A stretch of DNA of 64,000 nt from Mycolicibacterium sp. GF69 (GCF_003284965.1 NZ_QMEW01000001.1:248001-312000), one strand, 5' to 3'. Positions 46,633 through 55,303 are shown, counted from the stretch's first letter. Program-made: numbers and translations. The notes: generated by a model from the letters alone, not told the origin.

Positions 46633-49199
46633 CTTTGCGGCACTTTCGGGAGTCCGATGGATACGGGCACCTTGCGGCCGGACCGCTCGGTGAATTCAAC
46701 AGTCGGATCGGCGTTGTCAGGCGCATTGACGAACGAGACGAACCGCGACAACTTGTCCGGATCGTCCAGCACACCCTTCCACTCACAGGTGTAGCCGGCG
46801 ACGTGACGTTCGATGGCCTCCTCGAATTCGCCTGCCAGGCCGAGCGAGTCGTTGCACACGACATCGCGCAGATGCTCCATGCCCGTCTTACCGGGGAAGT
46901 CCATCTCCTCCAGCCACGGGGCGGTGCGCTGCAGCCGGTCGGCGGTGCGGATGTAGAACATCAGGAACCGGTCGATGTAACGGATCAGCGTCTCGTCGTC
47001 GAGGTCGCCGGCCAGCAGCTGCGCGTGTCGTGGCGACATACCGCCGTTCCCGCAGACGTAGAGGTTCCAACCCTGTTCTGTTGCAATGACGCCGACGTCC
47101 TTGCTTTGCGCCTCGGCGCATTCGCGGGCACAGCCGGAGACGGCCATCTTGATCTTGTGCGGTGCACGCAGGCCGCGATACCGCTTCTCGATGACGACCG
47201 CCATGTCGACCGAATCCTGCTGGCCGTAGCGGCACCAGGTGCTACCGACGCAGCTCTTGACCGTGCGCAGCGCCTTGCCGTACGCGTGGCCGGATTCCAT
47301 CCCACCGTCGACCAGCCGGCGCCAGATCTCCGGCAGCTCCTCGACCCGCGCACCGAACATGTCGATGCGTTGACCGCCGGTGATCTTCGTGTACAGATTG
47401 AAATCCCTTGCGATTTCGCCGATCAGGATCAGTTGTTCGGGCGTGATCTCCCCCCCGGGTGACCGCGGCACCACCGAATAGCTGCCGTTGCGCTGGATAT
47501 TGGCCAGGAAGTGGTCGTTGGAGTCCTGCAGCGAGGCCTGTTCTCCGTCGAGAATGTGCTCGGAGCTGGTGGACGCAAGGATCGACGCGACGACGGGTTT
47601 GCATATGTCACAACCCATCCCGGTGCCGAATCGTTCGATGAGCTCGGAGAAGGTGCGGGTGTTCGTGGCACTGATGATCTCGAACAGCTCGGCACGCGAC
47701 TGGCTGAAGTGTTCGCACAGCGCTTTGGACTGTTCGACGCCCTCGGCCTCCAGCAGCTGCTTGAGCAGCGGTACACACGAACCGCACGAGGTGCCCGCGA
47801 GCGTGCACTTCTTCAGGCCCGGCACATCGGTGCATCCCCCGCAGATCGCTTCCTTCAGATCCCGCTTGGTCACGTTGTTGCACGAACAGATCTGCGCGAT
47901 GTCGGGTAGCGCACCGACTCCCAGGCCCGGTGCGCCGCCATCGGCGACCGGTGCGATCAACGACAGCGGGTCGCCGGGCAGCTCGCTGGCGACCATCGGG
48001 CGCAGCACGCCATAGGCCGACGCGTCACCGACCAGGATTCCGCCCAGCAGGGTCTTGGCGTCATCGGAGAGCACCAGTTTGGCGTAGGTCTGCTTGACCG
48101 GATCATTGACCACCACGTCCAGGCAGTTGGGCGTGCGGCCCTGGGCATCACCGAAGCTGGCCACATCGACGCCGAGCAACTTGAGCTTGGTCGACATGTC
48201 GGCTTCACCGAACTCGGCGGCACCGCCCAGCAGTCGGTCGGCCACCACCTCCGCGCTGGTGTAGCCCGGCCCGACCAGACCGTAGCAGCGACCCTCGATC
48301 GCGGCCACCTCGCCGATGGCATAGATGTCGGGATCGCTTGTCACGCAGGACAGGTCGGTCAGCACACCGCCGCGCTGGGCGATATCGAGGCCGGCTTCGC
48401 GGGCCAGTTCGTCCCGTGGACGCACACCGGCGGCGAACACGACCACGCCGGTGTCGATATGGCTGCCGTCGTTGAGCGACAGCCGCACCGAATCGTCCCG
48501 ATCGGATTTGCGCAGCGGCTCGTTGCGCTGCACCGGCATGATGCTCTCGGTCCCGACGCCGGTGTGCACCTCGATACCGAGGCCCTTGATCATCCGGCTC
48601 AGCAGCGCACCGCCGGCCTCGTCGAGCTGAGCCGCCATCAGATGCGGCGCCATCTCGACGACGTGGGTCTTCAACCCGAAGGCCCGCAACGCGTTCGCCG
48701 CTTCCAGCCCGAGCAGGCCGCCGCCGATCACGACGCCGACGGGCGCGCGGCCTCCCTTGAGGGCGGCGGCGGCGCCGGCGCGTATCGCGTCGAGGTCGTC
48801 GAGGGTGCGGTAGACGTGGCATACCGGCAGGTCGCGGCCGGGCACCGGCGGCACGAAGGCATATGACCCGGTCGCCAGCACCAGCGCGTCGTAGGGCACT
48901 CGTTCGCCGTCTGCCGTCAGTACAACCTTGTCGGTCCGGTCGATCCCGGCCACCCGCGTGCCCAGCCGCAAATCAACGAGTCCATCGCCCGGGTAGTCGT
49001 TACCCGCGAGCGCGAGCAGGCCGCGGTCCCAGTGGTCGGTGTACCCGGTGAGCCCGACGCGGTCGTAGGCGGCGTCGGCCTCCTCGGCCAGCACGGTAAC
49101 CCGCCAGTCGCCGACGGAATCGCGAGATCGCATCGCCTCGACGAACCGGTGACCGACCATGCCGTGGCCCACGACCACCACGCTTCTTCTTGACCGCAT
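46629..49199 (-). CDS. nirB: NADH-dependent nitrite reductase large subunit NirB
   Basis: 856 residues from ATG 49199. Order: FAD/NAD domains (VVVGHGMVGHRF; VVIGGGLLGLEAANAL; YAIGEVAAIEG), a BFD-type [2Fe-2S] region (ICSCNNVTKRDLKEAICGGC; CTLAGTSCGSCVPLL), then the sulfite/nitrite reductase domains. The [4Fe-4S]-siroheme cysteines are in SCVGSTWCRYG and SGCARECAEAQ. All expected cofactor residues appear intact. It is transcribed towards cbiX and away from hsp20. Nitrite regulators (NnaR, GlnR) would be expected to act in the 200-base upstream gap. Confidence 0.95.
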   Translation of the reverse strand: MRSRRSVVVVGHGMVGHRFVEAMRSRDSVGDWRVTVLAEEADAAYDRVGLTGYTDHWDRGLLALAGNDYPGDGLVDLRLGTRVAGIDRTDKVVLTADGERVPYDALVLATGSYAFVPPVPGRDLPVCHVYRTLDDLDAIRAGAAAALKGGRAPVGVVIGGGLLGLEAANALRAFGLKTHVVEMAPHLMAAQLDEAGGALLSRMIKGLGIEVHTGVGTESIMPVQRNEPLRKSDRDDSVRLSLNDGSHIDTGVVVFAAGVRPRDELAREAGLDIAQRGGVLTDLSCVTSDPDIYAIGEVAAIEGRCYGLVGPGYTSAEVVADRLLGGAAEFGEADMSTKLKLLGVDVASFGDAQGRTPNCLDVVVNDPVKQTYAKLVLSDDAKTLLGGILVGDASAYGVLRPMVASELPGDPLSLIAPVADGGAPGLGVGALPDIAQICSCNNVTKRDLKEAICGGCTDVPGLKKCTLAGTSCGSCVPLLKQLLEAEGVEQSKALCEHFSQSRAELFEIISATNTRTFSELIERFGTGMGCDICKPVVASILASTSSEHILDGEQASLQDSNDHFLANIQRNGSYSVVPRSPGGEITPEQLILIGEIARDFNLYTKITGGQRIDMFGARVEELPEIWRRLVDGGMESGHAYGKALRTVKSCVGSTWCRYGQQDSVDMAVVIEKRYRGLRAPHKIKMAVSGCARECAEAQSKDVGVIATEQGWNLYVCGNGGMSPRHAQLLAGDLDDETLIRYIDRFLMFYIRTADRLQRTAPWLEEMDFPGKTGMEHLRDVVCNDSLGLAGEFEEAIERHVAGYTCEWKGVLDDPDKLSRFVSFVNAPDNADPTVEFTERSGRKVPVSIGLPKVPQR

Positions 49200-49235
49200 G
49201 CCGTCGACGCTAAGCAGCCGATATTGCCGCAATGT

Positions 49236-49251
49236 CGCTTCGTGTGAAGCG
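49236..49251. promoter_or_regulatory. Small dyad upstream of nirB
   Basis: CGCTTC-GTGT-GAAGCG is a perfect 6-base-arm dyad 37 bases before the nirB start codon. It could be an operator or a 5'-leader hairpin. I could not match it to a named regulator. Confidence 0.35.
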
Positions 49252-49317
49252 CCGATCACGGTGTGCTCACACTCGTCGACGCCGGTTGTGAGCCGGCATC
49301 GCTCAGAGCGAACACCG

Positions 49318-49345
49318 CCGGGGAACATGAGTGATAGGGACTCAA
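49318..49345 (+). promoter_or_regulatory. HAIR-like HspR box and SigE/SigH-like promoter of hsp20
   Basis: CATGAGT-N7-ACTCAAG at 49325-49345 differs by one base from the HspR consensus CTTGAGT-N7-ACTCAAG. GGGAAC at 49320-49325 and GTTTT from 49345 resemble the -35 (GGAAC) and -10 (GTT) of stress sigma factors SigE/SigH at about 19-base spacing. The HspR box would lie across the promoter. In M. tuberculosis acr2 is controlled by HspR and these sigma factors. Confidence 0.75.
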
Positions 49346-49399
49346 GTTTTATCTGGTACGAGACCGGCGCCGTGCCGGTCCGCAGCGAGGAGGCTGAAC

Positions 49400-49843
49400 A
49401 TGAGCAATTTGGCATTACGGACCCGTCCCGCGTGGGACCTCGACCGCTGGGTGCGCGACTTCTTCGGCCCGGCCACCGCCGAGGGGTGGGCGACAGGGGC
49501 TTTCACCCCGGCCGTCGAGATCGTCAGGGACGGCGACGACGCGCTGGTGCGCGTCGAGCTGCCCGGCCTTGACGTCGAGAAGGACGTCAACGTCGAGGTC
49601 GACCGCGGCTACCTGGTGATCCATGGCGAGCGTCGCGACGAGCGCGCCGATTCAAACCCGGCCAACGCAGCCCGATATGTCCGCGAGGTGCGCTACGGCT
49701 CGTTCCGTCGGTCGTTCAAGCTGCCCACCCACGTATCCGGCGATGACATCAAGGCGTCCTACGACGCCGGCGTGCTGACGCTGCGGGTGGCCGGTGCCCA
49801 CAGGAGCGCCGAGTCGCAGCGCATCGCGATCGAGACCGAGTAA
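49400..49843 (+). CDS. Hsp20 / alpha-crystallin small heat-shock protein (Acr2-like)
   Basis: 147 residues from ATG 49400, with AGGAGG 7 bases upstream. The alpha-crystallin domain spans about residues 35-135 (FTPAVEIVRDGDDALVRVELPGLD; YLVIHGERR; YDAGVLTLRVAGAH). ATP-independent chaperone that holds unfolding proteins. It corresponds to Rv0251c (hsp/acr2), also divergent from nirB. The C-terminal RIAIETE replaces the classic IxI tail with IAI. Confidence 0.92.
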   Translation: MSNLALRTRPAWDLDRWVRDFFGPATAEGWATGAFTPAVEIVRDGDDALVRVELPGLDVEKDVNVEVDRGYLVIHGERRDERADSNPANAARYVREVRYGSFRRSFKLPTHVSGDDIKASYDAGVLTLRVAGAHRSAESQRIAIETE

Positions 49844-49852
49844 CTAACCGAC

Positions 49853-49895
49853 ACGACGAACCGGTGGGACCCAACAGGTTCCACCGGTTTGTCGT
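49853..49895. terminator. Hairpin between convergent hsp20 and next gene
   Basis: ACGAC-G-AACCGGTGG (49853-49867) pairs with CCACCGGTT-T-GTCGT (49881-49895), one mismatch, 13-base loop. It fills the gap between two convergent stop codons. Confidence 0.7.
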
Positions 49896-49896
49896 C

Positions 49897-50301
49897 TCAG
49901 CCGCCGGGCGTCTCGTACGGATAGCTCGTCTCGTATGGGTCTGTCGTTTCGTACGGATAGCTCGGCTCGTACGGGTCTGTCGTCGTCGGAGTCGTCGTGG
50001 CCGGAGTAGTCGTCGTCGGAGGCGTCGAGGTGGGAGGCGTCGACGTCGGGGAGGGCTCCGGAGCCCTGACTTCCGAGGTCTCCACGCTCGGCGTGGTGTA
50101 GCGAGGTGTCGTCGTCGGCGAGGTGGTGTACGTCAACGGAATCGAGGTGGGCGCGGGCGGCGGAACCGACTCAGGCACCTTCGCGCCGTCGGCGGTACGA
50201 ACCACCGCGTAGACCAGGATCGCAACCAGCACCGCCGCGACGACACCGGCCGCCATGATCAGGCTCTGGTCGTCCTGCCAGCTCCGATCGTCGTCCGACA
50301 T
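49897..50301 (-). CDS. Membrane-anchored Thr/Pro-rich protein
   Basis: 134 residues. A short cytosolic start (MSDDDRSWQDDQS) is followed by one membrane helix (LIMAAGVVAAVLVAILVYAVV) and an external tail that is mostly Thr, Pro and Ser. The last ~25 residues repeat DPYE and SYPYET units. No homologous function is known to me. Such tails are often O-mannosylated cell-wall stalks in mycobacteria. Stop is 5 bases after the PEP-mutase gene upstream, so the two may be co-transcribed. Confidence 0.7.
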   Translation of the reverse strand: MSDDDRSWQDDQSLIMAAGVVAAVLVAILVYAVVRTADGAKVPESVPPPAPTSIPLTYTTSPTTTPRYTTPSVETSEVRAPEPSPTSTPPTSTPPTTTTPATTTPTTTDPYEPSYPYETTDPYETSYPYETPGG

Positions 50302-50306
50302 GACCG

Positions 50307-51065
50307 CTAGATCCAGCGCTGCAACAGTTCGGTGACCTTCGCCGACAGCGCACGCTGCAGGAACGGTCCGAAGCTGACCCGCGCGACCCCCAACGGGCCG
50401 AAGGACGCGGGGTCGTCCTGATCGGGCAGTCCGATCGCGTTCACCGGCAGTGGGAGTTCGGATGCGAGGCGCCGCAACGTATCCGGTTCATGACGGCCGA
50501 CGGGGTAGAGCACGTCGGCGCCGGCCGACGCCGCCTCGGTGAGCCGGGCGATCGCGCGGTCGACCCGGTCGGAGTCGTCGCCGTCCTGGCGCAGGAACAG
50601 GTCCGTGCGGGCGTTGATCACCACATGTACACCGGTGCCGTCGGCGGCCTCCCGCAGCGCGCTGACCAGTTCCGCGTGTTCGGTGGCAGACCGCAGCCTG
50701 CCGTTCTCGCTGTGCACGGTGTCCTCGATGTTGAAACCGACAGCTCCGGCCTCCAGCAGTCCCTCGACCAACCGCTTCGGGCTCTGGGCGTAGCCGGACT
50801 CCAGATCGACCGACACCGGCACGTCGACCGCCGCGGTGATCTGCTTGACGCGGGTGATCACGTCGTCGAAAGCCATGCCCTCCCCGTCGGGTTTGCCCAC
50901 CGAATCGGCCAGCGGGTGGCTGCCGACGGTGAGCGCAGCAAAGCCTGCGTCGACCGCGAGGCGGGCCGACCAGGCGTCCCAGACGGTCGGCAGGATCACC
51001 GGGTTTCCCGGTTGGTGCAACGCCAGCAGGGCCTCGGCGCGCTCCTTGAGGATGTGGTCGGGCAT
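50307..51065 (-). CDS. Isocitrate lyase / PEP mutase superfamily enzyme
   Basis: 252 residues. TIM-barrel family marks: PTVWDAWSARLAVDAGFAALTVGS, VPVSVDLESGYAQSP, VGFNIEDTVHSENG and NARTDLFLR. The acidic metal ligands (D in SVDLESGY, E in NIEDT) are present. Members include PEP mutase, oxaloacetate hydrolase and methylisocitrate lyase; the KKCGH loop of isocitrate lyase is not seen, so the reaction is open. AAAGGAGAGG precedes the ATG. A CRP-like box lies 23 bases upstream. Confidence 0.85.
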   Translation of the reverse strand: MPDHILKERAEALLALHQPGNPVILPTVWDAWSARLAVDAGFAALTVGSHPLADSVGKPDGEGMAFDDVITRVKQITAAVDVPVSVDLESGYAQSPKRLVEGLLEAGAVGFNIEDTVHSENGRLRSATEHAELVSALREAADGTGVHVVINARTDLFLRQDGDDSDRVDRAIARLTEAASAGADVLYPVGRHEPDTLRRLASELPLPVNAIGLPDQDDPASFGPLGVARVSFGPFLQRALSAKVTELLQRWI

Positions 51066-51087
51066 CGAGCCTCTCCTTTCGGTTTGA

Positions 51088-51103
51088 CGTGATCTGTCTC
51101 ACG
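51088..51103. promoter_or_regulatory. CRP-like box in the divergent sdh1 / PEP-mutase gap
   Basis: CGTGATCTGTCTCACG has the exact GTGA-N6-TCAC core of the CRP/FNR consensus, with symmetric outer bases C and G. It lies 74 bases before the sdh1 operon start codon and 23 before the PEP-mutase start. It could activate one gene and repress the other. Confidence 0.6.
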
Positions 51104-51129
51104 GTGGACTGCATGATGTAGCTAGCATC

Positions 51130-51157
51130 GGGTGTCGTACTGTGATGCCTGACACCC
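51130..51157. promoter_or_regulatory. Inverted repeat just before the sdh1 operon
   Basis: GGGTGTC (51130-51136) and GACACCC (51151-51157) form a 7-base dyad with a 14-base spacer, ending 20 bases before the first start codon. It may be an operator or a 5'-leader stem. Confidence 0.4.
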
Positions 51158-51176
51158 TTCAGCCCAAGGAGGTCAC

Positions 51177-51470
51177 TTGTCCAGCACTACCGAACTTGCC
51201 GAGCTGCACGAGCTAATCGGAAGCCTGCGGCGGTGCGTGACATCGCTGGCGTCGAGATACGGGGACACCCCGGCCACGCGTCGCATCGTCAACGATGCCG
51301 AACGCATCCTCAACGACATCGATCGTCTCGACATCGACGCCGAGGAGCTGGAGCTGACCCGCGGCGTGGTCCATCACCACGCCGGCGACCGCATCCCGAT
51401 CCCGGACACCCAATACGACACCGATTTCTGGCGCGGTGTCGATGACGAGGGGCTCGGCGGCGTCCGCTGA
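51177..51470 (+). CDS. Sdh1-operon protein, Rv0250c-like, unknown function
   Basis: 97 residues from TTG 51177, set by AAGGAGG 5 bases upstream. Mostly helical N-terminal half (LHELIGSLRRCVTSLASRYG, RRIVNDAERILNDIDRLDIDA) and a C-terminus ending in YDTDFWRGVDDEG. The same small gene precedes the Sdh1 genes in other mycobacteria. No catalytic motif; assembly or regulation of Sdh1 is conceivable but unproven. Confidence 0.83.
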   Translation: MSSTTELAELHELIGSLRRCVTSLASRYGDTPATRRIVNDAERILNDIDRLDIDAEELELTRGVVHHHAGDRIPIPDTQYDTDFWRGVDDEGLGGVR

Positions 51471-51521
51471 CCGCGGACATCTCCAGAGCATCCGGGGACA
51501 ACTCAACACCGAAAGGCAACA

Positions 51522-52361
51522 GTGAGCGCACCCACCGCCGACCGCAAGGCGACCGGCGTCTTTTCGCCGAGCCGTGCCCAGATTCCGCAACGCACCCTGC
51601 GCACCGACCGGTGGTGGCAGTCGCCGCTGATCGTGAACCTGGGCTTCGCCGCTTTCGTGATCTACGCGACGGTGCGCGCGTTTTTGCAGAACAACTACTA
51701 CGTCGCCGAGTACCACTACCTGACGCCGTTCTACTCACCCTGCTTCGTCAGGTGGAACGAGGCCACGCAGTCGGGCTGCATTCCCGAAGCCAGCCATTTC
51801 GGTCAGTTCCTGCCGGACGTCTGGTGGCTGCCGTATGCGGCGGTGTCCCTGCCGTTCCTGCTGCTGTTCCGGTTGACCTGCTACTACTACCGCGGCGCCT
51901 ACTACCGCTCGGTCTGGCAGGCGCCCACCGCATGCTCGGTGGCCGAGCCCCACGCCACCTACTCCGGCGAGACGAAGTTCCCGCTGATCGTGCAGAACAC
52001 GCACCGCTACTTCTTCTACATCGCCGTGCTCATCTCACTGGTCAACACCTATGACGCGATCATCGCGTTCCAGTCACCGTCGGGCTTCGGATTCGGTTTG
52101 GGCAACGTCATTCTCGTGGGCAACGTGCTGTTGCTGTGGACGTACACGGTGTCGTGCCACTCCTGCCGCCACGTCGTCGGCGGCCGCCTCAAGCACTTCT
52201 CGAAACACCCTGTCCGGTACTGGATGTGGTCGCAGATCAGCAGGCTGAACACCAGGCACAAGACCTACGCCTGGATCACGCTCGGCACGCTGATGCTCAC
52301 CGACTTCTACATCATGTTGGTGGCCAGCGGCACCATCTCTGACCTGAGATTTATTGGCTGA
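51522..52361 (+). CDS. sdhC: Succinate dehydrogenase 1 membrane subunit
   Basis: 279 residues from GTG 51522, with about five membrane helices (LIVNLGFAAFVIYATVRAFL, LPYAAVSLPFLLLFRLTCYYY, YFFYIAVLISLVNTYDAIIAF, LGNVILVGNVLLLWTYTV, ITLGTLMLTDFYIMLVASG). Cys/His residues in VSCHSCRHVVGG and FYSPCFVRW could ligate metal. The M. smegmatis Sdh1 structure has a membrane-embedded Rieske cluster, which these residues could explain. Rv0249c-like. It anchors SdhAB and passes electrons to menaquinone. Confidence 0.88.
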   Translation: MSAPTADRKATGVFSPSRAQIPQRTLRTDRWWQSPLIVNLGFAAFVIYATVRAFLQNNYYVAEYHYLTPFYSPCFVRWNEATQSGCIPEASHFGQFLPDVWWLPYAAVSLPFLLLFRLTCYYYRGAYYRSVWQAPTACSVAEPHATYSGETKFPLIVQNTHRYFFYIAVLISLVNTYDAIIAFQSPSGFGFGLGNVILVGNVLLLWTYTVSCHSCRHVVGGRLKHFSKHPVRYWMWSQISRLNTRHKTYAWITLGTLMLTDFYIMLVASGTISDLRFIG

Positions 52362-52394
52362 CAGCTTTTTTGAAACGGTAGTGAGGTTTACTCA

Positions 52395-54323
52395 ATGGTG
52401 GAAATCGAACGGCACTCCTACGACGTCGTCGTGATCGGTGCCGGCGGTGCGGGACTGCGTGCGGTCATCGAGGCGCGTGAGCGTGGCCTGAAGGTCGCGG
52501 TGATCACGAAATCGCTTTTCGGCAAGGCACATACGGTGATGGCCGAAGGCGGCTGCGCGGCGGCGATGGGCAACGCGAACCCGAAGGACAACTGGCAGGT
52601 CCACTTCAAGGACACCATGCGCGGCGGGAAGTTCCTCAACAACTGGCGCATGGCCGAACTGCACGCCAAGGAGGCGCCGGACCGCGTCTGGGAACTGGAG
52701 AGCTACGGCGCGCTGTTCGACCGCACCAAGGACGGGCGGATCAGCCAGCGCAACTTCGGCGGCCACACTTATCCGCGGCTCGCGCACGTCGGTGACCGCA
52801 CCGGCCTGGAGATCATCCGCACCCTGCAGCAGAAGATCGTCTCCCTGCAGCAGGAGGACAAGGCCGAGTTCGGCGACTACGAGGCCCGCATCCGGGTCTT
52901 CCACGAGACCACGATCACCGACCTGATCAAGGACGGCGATCGGATCGCGGGTGCGTTCGGCTACTACCGCGAGGGCGGCAACTTCGTGCTGTTCGAGTCG
53001 CCGGCCATAGTGTTGGCCACCGGCGGTATCGGCAAGTCCTACAAGGTGACGTCGAACTCGTGGGAGTACACCGGCGACGGCCACGCGCTGGCACTGCGTG
53101 CGGGCGCGACGCTGATCAACATGGAATTCGTCCAGTTCCACCCGACCGGCATGGTGTGGCCGCCCAGCGTCAAGGGCATCCTCGTCACCGAGGGCGTGCG
53201 TGGCGACGGCGGAGTGCTGAAGAACTCCGAAGGCAAACGCTTCATGTTCGACTACATCCCGGCGGTGTTCAAAGGCCAGTACGCCGAGAGCATCGAGGAA
53301 GCCGATCAGTGGCTCAAGGACAACGACTCCGCGCGCCGAACCCCCGACCTGCTGCCGCGCGACGAGGTGGCTCGCGCGATCAACTCGGAGGTCAAGGCCG
53401 ATCGCGGCACCCCGCACGGCGGTGTCTACCTCGACATCGCGTCGCGGCTGCCCGCCGAGGAGATCAAGCGGCGGCTGCCGTCGATGTACCACCAGTTCAT
53501 GGAGCTCGCCGAGGTCGACATCACCAAGGAGCCCATGGAGGTCGGCCCGACGTGCCACTACGTGATGGGCGGTATCGAGGTCGACCCGGATACGGGTGCG
53601 GCCAAGACGCCCGGGCTGTTCGCCGCGGGTGAGTGTTCGGGCGGCATGCACGGCTCGAACCGGTTGGGCGGCAACTCGCTGTCGGATCTGCTGGTGTTCG
53701 GCAGGCGCGCCGGGATGGGCGCCGCCGAGTACGTGCGCGGACTCACCGACCGGCCGACGGTGTCCGACGCCACGCTCGACGAGTCGGCGAAGCTGGCGCT
53801 GCATCCGTTCGAGGGCCCGTCCGACGGCGGGGCCGCCGAGAACCCGTACACCCTGCAGCTCGACCTGCAGGACACGATGAACAGCCTGGTCGGCATTATC
53901 CGCAAGGCCGACGAGGTGAGCGAGGCCATCGAGAAGCTCAAGGAGCTGCGGCAGCGGTACAAGCGGGTGCGGGCCGAAGGCAACCGGCACTTCAACCCCG
54001 GCTGGCACCTGGCCATCGACCTGCGCAACATGCTGCTGGTCAGCGAGTGCATCGCCATGGCGGCGCTGGAGCGCACCGAGAGCCGCGGCGGGCACACGCG
54101 CGACGACTATCCGTCGATGGAGTCGTCGTGGCGTAAGACGCTGCTGGTGTGCCGGGCCAGCCAGGGCGCCGGCGGGGATGCCGTGGTGCCCGACATCGAC
54201 ATCACCCGTGAGGATCAGGTACCGATGCGCGACGACCTGCTGGAGCTGATCGACATCGAAGAGTTGGAGAAGTACTTCACCCCAGAAGAACTGGCCAACC
54301 ACTCGTCTAGGAGAGACGCATGA
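52395..54323 (+). CDS. sdhA: Succinate dehydrogenase 1 flavoprotein subunit
   Basis: 642 residues. FAD-binding VVVIGAGGAGLRAVIEARERG, FAD-linking histidine in GKAHTVMAEGGCAAAMG, active-site FHPTGMVWPP and the RLGGNSL region are all present. It oxidises succinate to fumarate. Start ATG 52395; the stop overlaps sdhB by 4 bases. Equivalent to Rv0248c (sdh1 locus). Confidence 0.95.
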   Translation: MVEIERHSYDVVVIGAGGAGLRAVIEARERGLKVAVITKSLFGKAHTVMAEGGCAAAMGNANPKDNWQVHFKDTMRGGKFLNNWRMAELHAKEAPDRVWELESYGALFDRTKDGRISQRNFGGHTYPRLAHVGDRTGLEIIRTLQQKIVSLQQEDKAEFGDYEARIRVFHETTITDLIKDGDRIAGAFGYYREGGNFVLFESPAIVLATGGIGKSYKVTSNSWEYTGDGHALALRAGATLINMEFVQFHPTGMVWPPSVKGILVTEGVRGDGGVLKNSEGKRFMFDYIPAVFKGQYAESIEEADQWLKDNDSARRTPDLLPRDEVARAINSEVKADRGTPHGGVYLDIASRLPAEEIKRRLPSMYHQFMELAEVDITKEPMEVGPTCHYVMGGIEVDPDTGAAKTPGLFAAGECSGGMHGSNRLGGNSLSDLLVFGRRAGMGAAEYVRGLTDRPTVSDATLDESAKLALHPFEGPSDGGAAENPYTLQLDLQDTMNSLVGIIRKADEVSEAIEKLKELRQRYKRVRAEGNRHFNPGWHLAIDLRNMLLVSECIAMAALERTESRGGHTRDDYPSMESSWRKTLLVCRASQGAGGDAVVPDIDITREDQVPMRDDLLELIDIEELEKYFTPEELANHSSRRDA

Positions 54324-55069
54324 GCTACCAGGCAAAGATGCGGGTGTGGCGCGGGGACGACGAGGGCGGTGCGCTGCAGGACTTCTCGGTGGAGGTCAAC
54401 GAGGGCGAGGTGGTGCTCGACATCATCCACCGGTTGCAGCAGACGCAGGCCGGCGATCTGGCCGTGCGGTGGAACTGCAAGGCAGGCAAGTGCGGATCCT
54501 GCTCGGCGGAGATCAACGGCAGGCCGCGGCTACTGTGCATGACGCGGATGTCGACGTTCGCCGAGGACGAGGTCATCACCGTGACGCCGCTGCGCACCTT
54601 TCCCGTTGTCCGCGATCTGGTCACCGACGTGTCGTTCAACTACCAGAAGGCCAGGGAGATTCCGGCGTTCGCGCCGCCGAAGGATCTGCAGCCCGGCGAG
54701 TACCGGATGGCGCAGGAGGACGTCAACCGGTCGCAGGAGTTCCGCAAGTGCATCGAGTGCTTCCTGTGCCAGAACGTCTGCCACGTGATCCGCGATCACG
54801 AGGAGAACAAAGAGGCGTTCGCCGGCCCGCGGTTCTTCATCCGGATCGCCGAACTGGAGATGCATCCCCTCGATACCGGCGACCGCCGCGACCTCGCCCA
54901 GGACGACGCCGGTATCGGCATGTGCAACATCACCAAGTGCTGCACCGAGGTCTGTCCCGAGCACATCACGATCACCGACAACGGCATCATCCCGATGAAG
55001 GAACGGGTCGCCGGACGCCGGTACGACCCGGTGGTCTGGCTCGGCAACAAGTTGTTCAGACGACGTTGA
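54320..55069 (+). CDS. sdhB: Succinate dehydrogenase 1 iron-sulfur subunit
   Basis: 249 residues from ATG 54320, preceded by AGGAGAG. [2Fe-2S] ligands are in NCKAGKCGSCSAEI and LLCMT; the [4Fe-4S]/[3Fe-4S] cysteines are in CIECFLCQNVC and CCTEVCPEHI. It carries electrons from SdhA to the membrane subunit. Equivalent to Rv0247c. Confidence 0.95.
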   Translation: MSYQAKMRVWRGDDEGGALQDFSVEVNEGEVVLDIIHRLQQTQAGDLAVRWNCKAGKCGSCSAEINGRPRLLCMTRMSTFAEDEVITVTPLRTFPVVRDLVTDVSFNYQKAREIPAFAPPKDLQPGEYRMAQEDVNRSQEFRKCIECFLCQNVCHVIRDHEENKEAFAGPRFFIRIAELEMHPLDTGDRRDLAQDDAGIGMCNITKCCTEVCPEHITITDNGIIPMKERVAGRRYDPVVWLGNKLFRRR

Positions 55070-55128
55070 TCCCGCGGAGTCGTGGGTAGTCTGCAGGTAG
55101 CGGCCAATCAACGACGAAAGGTTGCACC

Positions 55129-55290
55129 GTGGCACTTCGACATCCCCATAGCGTCAACGACATTCGTACCGCGATCCGCGAGCTCAGCACGCGGGCCGCT
55201 CTCGCCCGCAAGGAGGGTCGCGCCGACGACGCCGCTGAGCTCGAGCGACGGGTGGCAAGCTACCGCGACGAGCTCAGCGCCCGCCCGTAA
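55129..55290 (+). CDS. Small 53-residue protein at the end of the sdh1 operon
   Basis: A short frame from GTG 55129 with GAAAGG 7 bases upstream, ending TAA at 55288. The product begins VALRHPHSVNDIRTAIRELS and continues as a charged helix (RKEGRADDAAELERRVASYRDEL). It reads as a helical hairpin. It follows sdhB by 59 bases in the same direction and ends just before a hairpin. M. smegmatis Sdh1 is described as a five-gene cluster, which this ORF would complete. Function unknown. Confidence 0.7.
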   Translation: MALRHPHSVNDIRTAIRELSTRAALARKEGRADDAAELERRVASYRDELSARP

Positions 55291-55303
55291 ACCCCGGGAT
55301 TTC

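Noticed and set aside
52392..54335. 647-codon open frame antisense to sdhA
   Set aside because: It mirrors the sdhA reading frame on the opposite strand, is Arg/Val/His/Leu-rich and has no recognisable domain. Typical high-GC shadow.
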